Source of the DNA: Planococcus donghaensis MPA1U2 | GTDB taxonomy: Bacteria; Bacillota; Bacilli; Bacillales_A; Planococcaceae | Length of the DNA stretch: 44,155 nt | Direction: 5' to 3' | NCBI RefSeq assembly: GCF_000189395.1 | Contig: NZ_AEPB01000003.1 | Location: 1-44,155, forward strand | Part shown: piece by piece, positions 17,987 through 26,048 of the stretch | Layout: every line of letters begins with the position of its first letter | Numbering within the stretch: the stretch's first letter is position 1 | Translations under genes and position numbers: made by a program | Notes under the pieces: model-generated | Database searches by the model: none | What the model was told of the DNA's origin: nothing | What the model saw: only the letters and a program-made list of their open reading frames with translations

Positions 17987-18517
17987 TTAATCATTCTTTA
18001 CTGCGACTCTATTTAAAAACTGATCTATTTCTTTCTGATTGCGCAATAGAAGAACTTGGTTGTAGGGATTTTCTTCTTTAAACTGTTCCATTCTTTTTCT
18101 CATCTTTGCTTTTCTTTCATAATATGTAGAAACGATAAATTTTAAGAAGGCTTTATCCAATTTTTCCGGACACCCTTCTCCTAAATCAGGACGGGTCTTC
18201 CCGTGATAGATGATTCGTCGTTTAACGACACGATACAAACAAACGACTAGAGGAAGCTCTAAATAAATAAGCGTATCTGCTCTTTGTTGCCGAATACTGT
18301 ATGTGCTCGAGTAATTCCCTTCAATAATCCAATGCTCTTTCTCAACAAGCTTTTGCTGTTGAGCACTAAATTCTTCCTCACTGCTTTCCACCCATCCAGG
18401 CTTCCAAAAATACGCATCTAAATGATAAGCCGGGATCATGGTTCGCTCTGAAAGTTTTCTTGCAAAGCTTGATTTACCAGCTCCAGCAGATACTCCAAGC
18501 ACCATAATTCTGTTCAT
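17987..18517 (-). CDS. P-loop kinase-like protein (DNA topology modulation protein FlaR-like)
   Basis: A 176-aa adenylate-kinase-fold protein. It opens with MNRIMVLGVSAGAGKSSFAR, where GVSAGAGKS is the Walker A loop, followed by HLDAYFWKPGW and EGNYSSTYSIRQQRADTLIYLE, all typical of the group annotated FlaR or topology modulation protein. The true activity of this group is not established. I start at the ATG at 18517, seven bases after GGGGAG; the open frame extends 17 codons further without a good site. Confidence 0.8.
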   Translation of the reverse strand: MNRIMVLGVSAGAGKSSFARKLSERTMIPAYHLDAYFWKPGWVESSEEEFSAQQQKLVEKEHWIIEGNYSSTYSIRQQRADTLIYLELPLVVCLYRVVKRRIIYHGKTRPDLGEGCPEKLDKAFLKFIVSTYYERKAKMRKRMEQFKEENPYNQVLLLRNQKEIDQFLNRVAVKND

Positions 18518-18609
18518 ATCTCGTCTCCCCTTACCCCATTTTTGTATAGTTTTTTCTTTATCATACACGTTCGATTTAACCTATACCAAAAAGAATATTT
18601 CATTTTCAC

Positions 18610-18638
18610 TTGCAATATATGTATCCCCGTGTTATTCT
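18610..18638 (+). promoter_or_regulatory. Cold-shock gene promoter
   Basis: TTGCAA and TATTCT separated by exactly 17 bases. Transcription from here would give a 5' leader of about 110 bases, the usual size for cold-shock mRNAs. Confidence 0.6.
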
Positions 18639-18680
18639 AAGGAAGAATTATTTTTGTTCGGATAACTTTTTACGAAGTGT

Positions 18681-18750
18681 CAGATGTTCATCTGCAAGAT
18701 TTGAGCAAGGATAGTAATACAATGTATGCTCACGCATACGAGGAGGAAAT
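18681..18750 (+). promoter_or_regulatory. Structured 5' leader of the cold-shock mRNA
   Basis: The leader holds a short inverted repeat at 18681-18694 and a 6-bp stem with a 4-base loop at 18724-18739. The second hairpin ends directly before the AGGAGG ribosome binding site (18741-18746). Csp leaders are known to act as temperature-responsive switches, and these hairpins fit such a role, but that is an inference. Confidence 0.5.
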
Positions 18751-18754
18751 ACAC

Positions 18755-18955
18755 ATGGAACAAGGTAAAGTAAAATGGTTTAACTCAGAAAAAGGATTTG
18801 GCTTCATCGAACGCGAAGGCGGCGACGATGTATTCGTACATTTCTCTGCAATCCAAAGCGAAGGCTTTAAATCACTTGACGAAGGTCAAGAAGTAACGTT
18901 TGATATCGAACAAGGCCAACGCGGTCTTCAAGCTACTAACGTACAAAAAGCTTAA
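18755..18955 (+). CDS. Cold-shock protein, CspA/CspB family
   Basis: A 66-aa single-stranded nucleic-acid-binding protein with one cold-shock domain. RNP1 is KGFGFI (13-18) and RNP2 is VFVHF (26-30); the aromatic binding face is intact. It acts as an RNA chaperone that helps translation at low temperature. The frame is open upstream to 18677, but AGGAGG eight bases before the ATG at 18755 and the family length fix the start. A UUCG-loop terminator follows. Confidence 0.96.
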   Translation: MEQGKVKWFNSEKGFGFIEREGGDDVFVHFSAIQSEGFKSLDEGQEVTFDIEQGQRGLQATNVQKA

Positions 18956-18972
18956 TCTAAAGCTAACTTGTC

Positions 18973-19004
18973 AATGAGCTCTTCTTCGGAAGAGCTCATT
19001 TTTT
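18973..19004 (+). terminator. Cold-shock gene terminator with a TTCG loop
   Basis: A perfect 12-bp stem closed by TTCG, an extra-stable RNA tetraloop (18973-18984 with 18989-19000), followed by a T run. Confidence 0.93.
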
Positions 19005-19016
19005 GTTCATTTTATA

Positions 19017-19055
19017 AAGCCGCGACCGAGGAAATTTTCTCCGGTCGCGGCTTTT
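19017..19055. terminator. GC-rich hairpin, probable terminator for the minus-strand operon
   Basis: A GC-rich stem of about 12 bp (19017-19028 with 19042-19053) with a T-rich flank on both strands. It lies between the cold-shock terminator and the end of the convergent operon, and could also act as a second terminator on the plus strand. Confidence 0.7.
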
Positions 19056-19059
19056 CTTG

Positions 19060-19158
19060 TTAATTTAACATAAAATATAGCTGGAAAATCCCAAAAATCA
19101 AAGCACATACAACAATAGTGCTGATCGCAATCACTATCGCTAGTTTTTTCCCTGTCAT
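19060..19158 (-). CDS. Single-pass membrane microprotein, 32 aa
   Basis: A short gene found by direct reading. The ATG at 19158 follows AAGGAG at a proper distance, and that site overlaps the TGA stop of the upstream fusion gene, so translation is likely coupled. The product is a basic start (MTGKK) followed by one long hydrophobic helix ending in YFMLN. It would insert as a single membrane segment with the N terminus inside. A GC-rich terminator follows. No family recognised; the tight coupling suggests a partner role for the VOC/beta-lactamase-like protein. Confidence 0.65.
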   Translation of the reverse strand: MTGKKLAIVIAISTIVVCALIFGIFQLYFMLN

Positions 19159-19162
19159 ACTT

Positions 19163-20812
19163 TCACTCCTTACCAATTTTCAATTCTTCAATGGTCTTCG
19201 CTAGCTCACCAGCCCCATCACTTCTATTCGATAACACCGTTAATACACTTTCCTCTGCTGCATAAAATAACGAGTGAAAACTAACACCTGGATCATAGCC
19301 CATAATGTGATATTTTGATGCACCATTTGCTTGCGTTTGAATCCAAAGCCCATACCCGTAATCACCATTGTTTCCAGTAGCATATACTTGAAGCATCTTT
19401 TGCAGCATACCTTCTGTTAACAATGTACCATCCATTAGATAATTCCAGAAGTTTGCCATATCATTTACCGTCACATAAGCACCGCCATCTGCTCCACCGC
19501 GAACGGGAATAGCGTACTGATTGGTTCGCCACTCTCCCTCTTCTTCTATATAGCCAAATGCCGTTTGCCCTGGCAAGCGGTCTAAGCGGAAATACCCCGA
19601 ATTTTGCATCCTAGCAGGCTCAAAAATGCGTGCTGTTACCACGTCCACAAACTCTTTTCCTGTTACATTCTCAATAACTAACCCAAGGGCAATATACCCC
19701 GCGTTATTATAGTGAAACTTTTCCCCAGGTTCAAACATCATTGGTAACTCTTTAAATAACGGGATAAAATCTGAAGTTGTCTGCATTCCATACATTGGTC
19801 GTTGTTTCCATAAATCTTCGTAATCGCTCATTACCTGTTCATCAAAATAGTCTGGGATACCCGATGTATGTGTCAACAATTGATGAATTGTCACGTTAAA
19901 GTGAGGAAATGTCTCCGGCAGTAATTGTGACAACTGATCTTCAAAGCTAATTTTCCTTTCTTCTACCAACTGACAAACAACTACAGCCGTAAAAAATTTG
20001 CTACCGGAGGCAATACCAAATCTTGTATCAATCGCATTCGGTCGCTCATTAGCACGATCAGCAAATCCCCTCGCCATAGCCCACGGTTCTTTTATCGCTA
20101 AATAAGCAACTCCCGAGAAGTTCGTTTGCTCCATCTTATCTAGTATGGGATTAGCTGACTTTTCTTGTTGAAATCGACCTTCGCCTGTTATGTTAATTCG
20201 GCGACCATCAGTTAGTTCAATCGATAATGGATGAGTTTCACTTTTTTGTTTAGAAAAATACCAAATCCGCTTTGGTGCCACCAAAAGGATAAAAGCATGT
20301 CCACGGCCAAGAAAGTTTAGCGAATCTACTTCTATCCCTTTACTGCCTCTGACTGGAATATCCATGTCCTCAATTAATTCACCAACTTCTTCAACATAGG
20401 GCGTGGTAATACTCACTTCACTAATGTTAAGAATAGAATCCACCGTAAAATTGCCCATACGATCCACACTTCGACGTGCTATAAATTCCACTACATTTCC
20501 CGCTGGATCCTGAAAGTAAAACGCATCCGCATCAAAATTTGCGTAGAAGACTTCATCCATTCCTTCTTGGCGATTTAATGTCACGCGTTCACTCGTCCAA
20601 GATTTAGCAAGAGTAAATTGGTTTCCCGGTATATTCAGCGCAAAATGGTAAACAGCTGCCTTTTCGGATTCCCGAAAGACCAATTGGGAATCTCCCATCG
20701 ACAATGTAAAACTGGTGTCATCTTCTTCAACAATTCGGAAGCCTAATTGGTATTCATAGAAACCTTTCATGTCTTCTAATTGATTTGTATACAAGATCAC
20801 CTTTTTAAACAT
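19163..20812 (-). CDS. VOC-domain / beta-lactamase-like serine hydrolase fusion
   Basis: A 549-aa protein made of two unrelated folds. Residues 1-115 form a VOC (glyoxalase/bleomycin-resistance) domain, with QDPAGNVVEF (101-110) as the usual C-terminal strand; 125-205 looks like a degenerate second VOC half. Residues 225-549 are a class C beta-lactamase-like (AmpH/EstB-type) serine hydrolase with the SxxK motif SGSK (S269-K272) and the YxN motif YNN (368-370). The third motif is unclear (HIMGYDPG near 502-509). No signal peptide is visible, so it is probably cytoplasmic, unusual for a penicillin-binding fold. The start is the ATG at 20812, with AGAGGAG upstream. The frame is continuous across the junction. 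Confidence 0.85.
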   Translation of the reverse strand: MFKKVILYTNQLEDMKGFYEYQLGFRIVEEDDTSFTLSMGDSQLVFRESEKAAVYHFALNIPGNQFTLAKSWTSERVTLNRQEGMDEVFYANFDADAFYFQDPAGNVVEFIARRSVDRMGNFTVDSILNISEVSITTPYVEEVGELIEDMDIPVRGSKGIEVDSLNFLGRGHAFILLVAPKRIWYFSKQKSETHPLSIELTDGRRINITGEGRFQQEKSANPILDKMEQTNFSGVAYLAIKEPWAMARGFADRANERPNAIDTRFGIASGSKFFTAVVVCQLVEERKISFEDQLSQLLPETFPHFNVTIHQLLTHTSGIPDYFDEQVMSDYEDLWKQRPMYGMQTTSDFIPLFKELPMMFEPGEKFHYNNAGYIALGLVIENVTGKEFVDVVTARIFEPARMQNSGYFRLDRLPGQTAFGYIEEEGEWRTNQYAIPVRGGADGGAYVTVNDMANFWNYLMDGTLLTEGMLQKMLQVYATGNNGDYGYGLWIQTQANGASKYHIMGYDPGVSFHSLFYAAEESVLTVLSNRSDGAGELAKTIEELKIGKE

Positions 20813-20868
20813 GCCCCTCACTCCTCTTGCCATAAGCATACCGAAAATCCAAATCTTTTTCCTCTTTT

Positions 20869-20907
20869 AACCACAAAAAAGAAGCCCAAAGGCTTCTTTT
20901 TGTGGTT
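20869..20907 (-). terminator. Terminator downstream of the 20953 gene
   Basis: A 17-bp inverted repeat (about 20869-20885 with 20891-20907, one bulged A) between the fusion gene start and the end of the upstream gene on the minus strand. Confidence 0.85.
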
Positions 20908-20952
20908 GCTATACGTGTATCCAAAAACATATGTTCAGCAACTCACGATTCG

Positions 20953-21411
20953 TTATTTCTTTTCTTTAAAGCCTTGGTCGATCAAGTAGTCTTCAGCGTT
21001 ATCAAACGTTCCGAAGCTTTCTTCTAAGTTTTTGCCTGTGTAGATATTCCAAAATGGCTCTTCATAAACCAAGTCCAATTTTTCATTGTCGCGATTAACC
21101 CACGTTTTATCATATGGTGGTTCTGGTTCTAACGACAAATAATCCAATGCATCTGCAAGAACACTGCGTAATTCTTTTTCAGAGAAATCACGAATGTTTA
21201 CAAAGCCTTTTTTGTCTACTTCATATTGTGGTAAGTTGCCAACATACACAAAACCGTTACCTGTCGGATGCAAATGATAGACCACTATTTTCTTATCGTA
21301 CAAGCTTTCTTCAAAATGAAAATTTACACGTTTCATCGATACGTCTTTTCTCGTTAGCTCTGGAAAAGACTCAATAATTTCAAGCTTTTGTTCAAATGTT
21401 AACAATTTCAT
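20953..21411 (-). CDS. Conserved hypothetical protein
   Basis: A soluble, acidic protein of 152 aa (159 if the ATG at 21432 is used). It opens MKLLTFEQKLEIIESFPELTRKDVS, has a central beta-rich part (VVYHLHPTGNGFVYVGNL), and ends in an acidic helical tail. I have no firm family name. The start is uncertain: the ATG at 21411 has AGAGG very close, while the ATG at 21432 follows the stop of a possible 29-aa ORF directly and has no clear binding site. Confidence 0.75.
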   Translation of the reverse strand: MKLLTFEQKLEIIESFPELTRKDVSMKRVNFHFEESLYDKKIVVYHLHPTGNGFVYVGNLPQYEVDKKGFVNIRDFSEKELRSVLADALDYLSLEPEPPYDKTWVNRDNEKLDLVYEEPFWNIYTGKNLEESFGTFDNAEDYLIDQGFKEKK

Positions 21412-21432
21412 TACCTCTTTCCATAATTTCAT

Positions 21433-21522
21433 TTATTCATCAAAAATCTTAGGAAAATCCAAGACATAAACCACAAGCGATACACAAAAGCTCGCAGAAA
21501 TATATAAGTACACCCATTTCAC
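21433..21522 (-). CDS. Possible 29-aa membrane microprotein
   Basis: A short ORF from GTG at 21522 to TAA at 21433. The product starts MKWVYLYISASF, has one hydrophobic helix and an acidic end. Its stop abuts the ATG at 21432 of the next gene (TAAATG), which would allow coupling. Against it: a weak ribosome binding site and a GTG start. A TATACT -10-like element lies just upstream. Confidence 0.3.
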   Translation of the reverse strand: MKWVYLYISASFCVSLVVYVLDFPKIFDE

Positions 21523-21576
21523 ATTTTTAATTACCACTCAGTATACCACGCTTAGCCTAATCCCACATCCATAGAA

Positions 21577-21600
21577 AAAAGCTGCGTGAACGCAGCTTTT
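21577..21600 (-). terminator. MMPL operon terminator
   Basis: A perfect 10-bp stem with a TGAA loop (21577-21586 with 21591-21600), followed by a T run on the minus strand, downstream of the MMPL gene. Confidence 0.88.
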
Positions 21601-21641
21601 CTTCATGTTCTTTTTTGCTCAATAAGATTTCTTTGTAGCAC

Positions 21642-24263
21642 TCACTTATTTCTTTTGCCAAACGGCCACCAAACACCGCGGTCAAAGGACACGGAAATTG
21701 CTGGGATTAATAATGGTAAGACAATCAATCCGTATAACAGTAAGCCTGTAATAACAATGGTCGCAATTTGCACAAGGCTCAGGACACCTGATGGCATCAT
21801 AGCACCGAAAGTACCTGCTAGGATGATGGCAGCTGTAATGATAACTGTTCCCATTTTTGCCATCGAGATACGCATAGCATCGCGAACGGTAACTCCGTTA
21901 AAGGATTCTTCCCGGAAACGATCTAGCAAGAAAATCGAATAGTCGACACCTAGTGCTACTAACATGACAAAACCGAAGAACGGCACTGCCCAGCTAATGC
22001 CATCAAAGCCTAAACCGTTCACAAAGATCAACTCTGCAATCGCAATTGCTGTGTAATACGTCAGTAATAGCGAACCAATCATATACAAAGGCATGATCAA
22101 TGAACGGAATAAAATCGCCAAGATGACAAATAAACTAATCAACATAATGATGACTGTAGTTGAAAAGTCATTAGAAGATACATCTTGTAAATCACTGTTA
22201 ATACTTGAAATTCCACTAAATGCGATTTCCGCTTTTTCCAGTGGCGTTCCTATTTTAGTGCGTTCTACTGTTTCTTTTATTTCAGTTGTAACGCCAATTG
22301 CTTCAGGAGAATACGGATCTTCTGACAAAATTACTTCCATCATCATTCCCGTACCATCTGCAAACGAATACCGATCTACTACTTGTTCAAAATTTTCACT
22401 TTCTAATGTTCCTTCTGGAATATACAATCCCGTATCACGTACCGCTTCGCTATCGCTCATTTCTTGCATCATCTCAACAGCTTCCGTTAAACCGGATTCA
22501 ATTTCAGCAAGCCCTTGGTTTGATGCACCTACACCTTCTGCTAATTGGGTTAAGCCCGCACTTAGTTCAGCTGTTTGCCCCGCTGCTCCAGCTAAGCCTT
22601 GTTGAATTTCAGCCAAGCCACCGCTGATTTGTGTTAATGCACCTACTGTTTGAGGAATATTCCCCGTTTGTTGAAGCCCTTGTGAGACTTGCCCCAATTG
22701 TTGATTGATTTGACCAAGCCCCTCAGCAGCTTCTGATAACCCTGCAGAGTTTCCAGCTTGTTCGCTAATAGCCGTTAAGTTGGTTTGAACTTCTGTCAGC
22801 CCTGCTTGCACCTCACCTAGTCCATCACGTGCATCGCCAAGCCCATCAGCTAATAACCCTAACTGTTCGTCTACATAAAGTTCGTTAATAATGTCACCTG
22901 TTGGGCGTGTAATTGACCGAACCGTTTCGACACCTTCAATTTTTTCAATTTCTCTACTTAACGCTTCAAAATAAGGAACTGTTTCTCGGCTAGTCAAAGT
23001 TTCGTCCGATTTCACAATTACTTGAACCGGTAACGAATCTCCTTTTCCAAAACCTTCTTCAATCGCATTTAATCCTTTTACAGATTCATACTCTGAACCA
23101 ATCTCATCCACTGTGTTAAAAGATAAAGAATTATCATACGTAAACAGCAATGGCACCGTGATTAAAGCTACAACAAGTATAGATAGCAACGGACGATTGA
23201 TCGACAATTTGCTCATCCAAATCCATAACTTGCTGTCTCTATGGGAAGCTGATTTTTTCGCTGGCCAAAATAGTTTTTCTTTTAACAACGCCATAAAGAA
23301 TGGAACGATTGTATAGAGCACGATCAGCAAGACGAATATTCCAACTGCGACCGCAACAGCCGATTTGAAAATCGGGAATTCTGCAAAACCGATTGCGAAG
23401 AACCCGACAAATACAGCTGCTCCACTAATCAACAACGTTCTACCCGCCGTTTTGTATGTGTTAATAATCGATTGTTCGACATCATGTCCAGCTGCTAATT
23501 CTTCTTTATAACGGCTTAATAACAAAATACAATAATCTGTCCCAATACCGAACAAAATCGCTACAAGGAAGATTTGCGTATAGTTTGAAACTGGGAAGCC
23601 AAACCAATCAATGAAAAATGCTACAAGCGATTGACTTAATAAATAAGTAATTCCGACTGCTACAAGAGGGATAAACGGTGTCACAATTGAGCGGAATACA
23701 GCAAGTAGTAAACCAAAAATCAAGACAACTGTAATGATTTCTGTACGTTGCAATCCTTCTTGCGCACTAACATTCACATCATTGTTTATAATCGCTTCTC
23801 CTGTTATATAAACCGTTAACTCGTCAGGGATAATCGTATTTCTAATTTCATCGGCAACTATATTTACTTCTTCATCCGTACCATCAACTGTAATCGGCAT
23901 CAAAACGGTTTGTTGATCTTCTGAAATTAGTTGTTCTTCGAGTTCTTTGCTTTCAACAGGATTTAATACACTCGTTATCGGATCACCCAATGCTTCGATG
24001 TCCGTCACCATTTGCTCTAGTATTTGACGCGTATCGTCTGTAACTTTACTTTCTAACGGCATAACCAGTGATATCGTTTGTTCAGCCGCATCCGCATCAC
24101 TTAATATTTGTGAAGCAATTTGTGAAGAGGCTTCGTCTGATAACTGAAACGAACCTGCTTGTTCTGCTTGCTCTGTTAAATTAGGCGCTAACAAGAATAA
24201 AGCCACCGTTAATACGATCAAGCCAATCGCAATCGGCCATTTAAATTTTAATATGCTATGCAT
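21642..24263 (-). CDS. MMPL/RND family transporter
   Basis: An 873-aa inner-membrane transporter with two repeats of an extracytoplasmic domain and about six membrane helices each. Typical motifs are GTDYCILLLSRYKEE (241-255) in the first half and GVDYSIFLLDRFREE in the second, both with the Asp used for proton coupling. It belongs to the YdfJ/MmpL group, which exports lipids or hydrophobic drugs. Residues about 470-600, before the second membrane half, form a low-complexity stretch of repeated GL-x6-7 units, probably a long helical hairpin. The start is four bases after the marR stop codon, so the two are one operon. Confidence 0.9.
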   Translation of the reverse strand: MHSILKFKWPIAIGLIVLTVALFLLAPNLTEQAEQAGSFQLSDEASSQIASQILSDADAAEQTISLVMPLESKVTDDTRQILEQMVTDIEALGDPITSVLNPVESKELEEQLISEDQQTVLMPITVDGTDEEVNIVADEIRNTIIPDELTVYITGEAIINNDVNVSAQEGLQRTEIITVVLIFGLLLAVFRSIVTPFIPLVAVGITYLLSQSLVAFFIDWFGFPVSNYTQIFLVAILFGIGTDYCILLLSRYKEELAAGHDVEQSIINTYKTAGRTLLISGAAVFVGFFAIGFAEFPIFKSAVAVAVGIFVLLIVLYTIVPFFMALLKEKLFWPAKKSASHRDSKLWIWMSKLSINRPLLSILVVALITVPLLFTYDNSLSFNTVDEIGSEYESVKGLNAIEEGFGKGDSLPVQVIVKSDETLTSRETVPYFEALSREIEKIEGVETVRSITRPTGDIINELYVDEQLGLLADGLGDARDGLGEVQAGLTEVQTNLTAISEQAGNSAGLSEAAEGLGQINQQLGQVSQGLQQTGNIPQTVGALTQISGGLAEIQQGLAGAAGQTAELSAGLTQLAEGVGASNQGLAEIESGLTEAVEMMQEMSDSEAVRDTGLYIPEGTLESENFEQVVDRYSFADGTGMMMEVILSEDPYSPEAIGVTTEIKETVERTKIGTPLEKAEIAFSGISSINSDLQDVSSNDFSTTVIIMLISLFVILAILFRSLIMPLYMIGSLLLTYYTAIAIAELIFVNGLGFDGISWAVPFFGFVMLVALGVDYSIFLLDRFREESFNGVTVRDAMRISMAKMGTVIITAAIILAGTFGAMMPSGVLSLVQIATIVITGLLLYGLIVLPLLIPAISVSFDRGVWWPFGKRNK

Positions 24264-24266
24264 GCG

Positions 24267-24710
24267 TTACACTCCGTCCATCTTTATGATTGTTTTTAAC
24301 TTGCGGAAAATGGTTAAAAACTGCTCGATTTCCTCATCTGCGATATTTTCAGACAGTAGCTTCTCAAGATAATCCGCCAATACTTGATCTAGTTCTTCAA
24401 TAATTGCCTGTCCTTTATCCGTAAGCTCTAATAATTTCTCACGTTTATCTGTAGTATGTACCACTTGTATCACATTTTTTTGAAGCAGTTTCTTGATTCG
24501 ACTGGAAATTGCGCTTTTATGTACAGCTTGCAATACCGCCAATCTCGCTGAAGTAATTTGTTTTTCTGAACCAATCAGCTTTAACATTTGAATTTGCTCA
24601 GGTGAATATTCTTTCCACAAAGGATGGTCGACCGACTTGATCACCCTTTCTGTTCCATAAACCAATACTTCTTGAAAAAGATCTACCGCTTCTTTTATTC
24701 GTCCATCCAA
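24267..24710 (-). CDS. MarR family transcriptional regulator
   Basis: A 147-aa winged-helix regulator. Residues about 45-105 carry the MarR fold: SARLAVLQAVHKSAISSRIKKLLQKNVIQVVHTTDKREKLLELTDKG, in which the recognition helix and the wing with its Asp/Arg are visible. It is the first gene of an operon with the MMPL transporter and most likely represses it. The start is TTG at 24710; the AGGGGG ribosome binding site lies nine bases upstream, inside a 41-bp palindrome that also covers the -10. A nearby ATG at 24706 is out of frame. Confidence 0.87.
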   Translation of the reverse strand: MDGRIKEAVDLFQEVLVYGTERVIKSVDHPLWKEYSPEQIQMLKLIGSEKQITSARLAVLQAVHKSAISSRIKKLLQKNVIQVVHTTDKREKLLELTDKGQAIIEELDQVLADYLEKLLSENIADEEIEQFLTIFRKLKTIIKMDGV

Positions 24711-24714
24711 AATA

Positions 24715-24755
24715 GTATACCCCCTAAACTAATAGTATTAGTTTAGGGGGTATAC
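24715..24755 (-). promoter_or_regulatory. 41-bp perfect palindrome, probable MarR operator
   Basis: Two perfect 20-bp inverted arms (24715-24734 and 24736-24755) are separated by one base. The palindrome covers the -10, the transcription start and the ribosome binding site of marR. As DNA it is a strong candidate operator; as RNA it would hide the Shine-Dalgarno in a hairpin. Confidence 0.8.
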
Positions 24756-24768
24756 CTTTTGTCGTCAA
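24740..24768 (-). promoter_or_regulatory. marR-MMPL promoter
   Basis: On the minus strand TTGACG (24763-24768) and TAAACT (24740-24745) are 17 bases apart. The -10 lies inside the palindrome. Confidence 0.65.
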
Positions 24769-24792
24769 GTTACTTTGTTTATTCTATAGAAA

Positions 24793-24819
24793 AAACCTGT
24801 GAACAAAGTTCACAGGTTT
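24793..24819 (-). terminator. Terminator of the AI-2E-family gene
   Basis: A perfect 12-bp stem with an AAA loop (24793-24804 with 24808-24819), followed by T residues on the minus strand. Confidence 0.88.
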
Positions 24820-24822
24820 AGC

Positions 24823-25929
24823 TTATTCAATATCACGCGTAGCCGTATTGCGGATTTCAATGCGTCGTGCATAAACATTTTTCGCAATGGTTTTAATAAC
24901 CGCATAAACCGGAATCGCTAATATGATTCCCCATAACCCTGCGATATTTCCTGCCGCTAAAATCAAGGTAATGACCGTCAACGGGTGAACATCAAGCGAT
25001 TTCCCCATCACGTTTGGCGTAATGAAGTTGCTTTCAATTTGCTGTGCAACTAGCATAATTATTCCTACATAGACAGCTTTAATAGGGTCTTCTACAAGCG
25101 CAATAAGAATAGCGGGCACAACCGCAATATACGGTCCTAAAAATGGAATGACGTTTGTAGCCATACCGATTAATGCCAATAAGAGCGCATAGTCTAGCCC
25201 GATTATTAAATAACCAATTAGCAGCATAATCCCAACTAAAAAGCTAACAAACAACTGACCTTGAATATACGCTTGTAAGGTATCATCAATGTCATGCAAA
25301 GTTTTACGAATCCACCCTTTTCGTTCCCCTGAGAAGAAACCAGAAACAAATGGAACAAATTTTTTATGGTCAACTAATAAATACACAAGGAAAAACGGGA
25401 CTAATACTAATGTAATGATACCAGACACGAAACTACCGATAAAGGAAACGACCCATCCTCCAACATCACCTAGTCGATCCCCAATTTGACCCGTCATGCC
25501 ATTTAACTGTTCTTCAATTGAATCTGGCAGGCGTTCACGTTGATCGAATATATATTGAGCTGACTCTTCAACACTTTGAATGATCTCTGGTGCATTATCT
25601 ACTAATGCATTAATTTGATCTGTCACAATCGGACCAATCATGATGAAAAATAGATAAAATACTAAGATGATCGATAATAAAACTGTCAGAACCGCAGCCC
25701 ACTTTGGAAACTTTCTCTTCATCAAGAAATTCAAAACCGGTCTTGTTAAATAGAACAAGACGCCTCCTAATAATAACGGGACAAAAATCGTACCCGCAAT
25801 AATAAATAAAGGATCAAAAATTCCTTGTACTTCAATAAATAAACGAATGATGACTAGAGTTAGAATAACTCCTATCCCAACTTGAAACCAAAGCTTGTTC
25901 GTCAAGCGTGTCACTACCTTTCTTTTCAT
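24823..25929 (-). CDS. AI-2E family transporter (PerM/YdbI-type permease)
   Basis: A 368-aa membrane protein with about seven or eight helices. The segment NVIPFLGPYIAVVPAILIAL and the C-terminal LHPLTVITLILAAGNIAGLWGIILAIPVYAVIK are hallmarks of the AI-2E exporter family (Pfam AI-2E_transport). Members include TqsA of E. coli and Na+/H+ antiporter-like proteins in Bacillaceae, so the substrate is uncertain. The ATG at 25929 lacks a clear binding site; a TTG at 25902 (LTNKLWF) is a possible alternative start. Confidence 0.85.
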   Translation of the reverse strand: MKRKVVTRLTNKLWFQVGIGVILTLVIIRLFIEVQGIFDPLFIIAGTIFVPLLLGGVLFYLTRPVLNFLMKRKFPKWAAVLTVLLSIILVFYLFFIMIGPIVTDQINALVDNAPEIIQSVEESAQYIFDQRERLPDSIEEQLNGMTGQIGDRLGDVGGWVVSFIGSFVSGIITLVLVPFFLVYLLVDHKKFVPFVSGFFSGERKGWIRKTLHDIDDTLQAYIQGQLFVSFLVGIMLLIGYLIIGLDYALLLALIGMATNVIPFLGPYIAVVPAILIALVEDPIKAVYVGIIMLVAQQIESNFITPNVMGKSLDVHPLTVITLILAAGNIAGLWGIILAIPVYAVIKTIAKNVYARRIEIRNTATRDIE

Positions 25930-26048
25930 TAATATACACAGTTTACCATGAAAATATGGTATTATATTTTTTATGTTGTTTTGAATTTATTGAGTGAAAA
26001 ACTCACTGCTAGATAACTAGATGAACGAACATTGGAGGACTTGCACAA

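Noticed and set aside
18677-18754. An in-frame extension of the cold-shock protein
   Set aside because: The ATG at 18755 has AGGAGG and gives the standard 66 aa; the upstream stretch is the structured leader.
22093-22605. A 170-codon ORF on the plus strand
   Set aside because: It is antisense to the MMPL gene and is a codon-bias shadow with no ribosome binding site and low-complexity composition.
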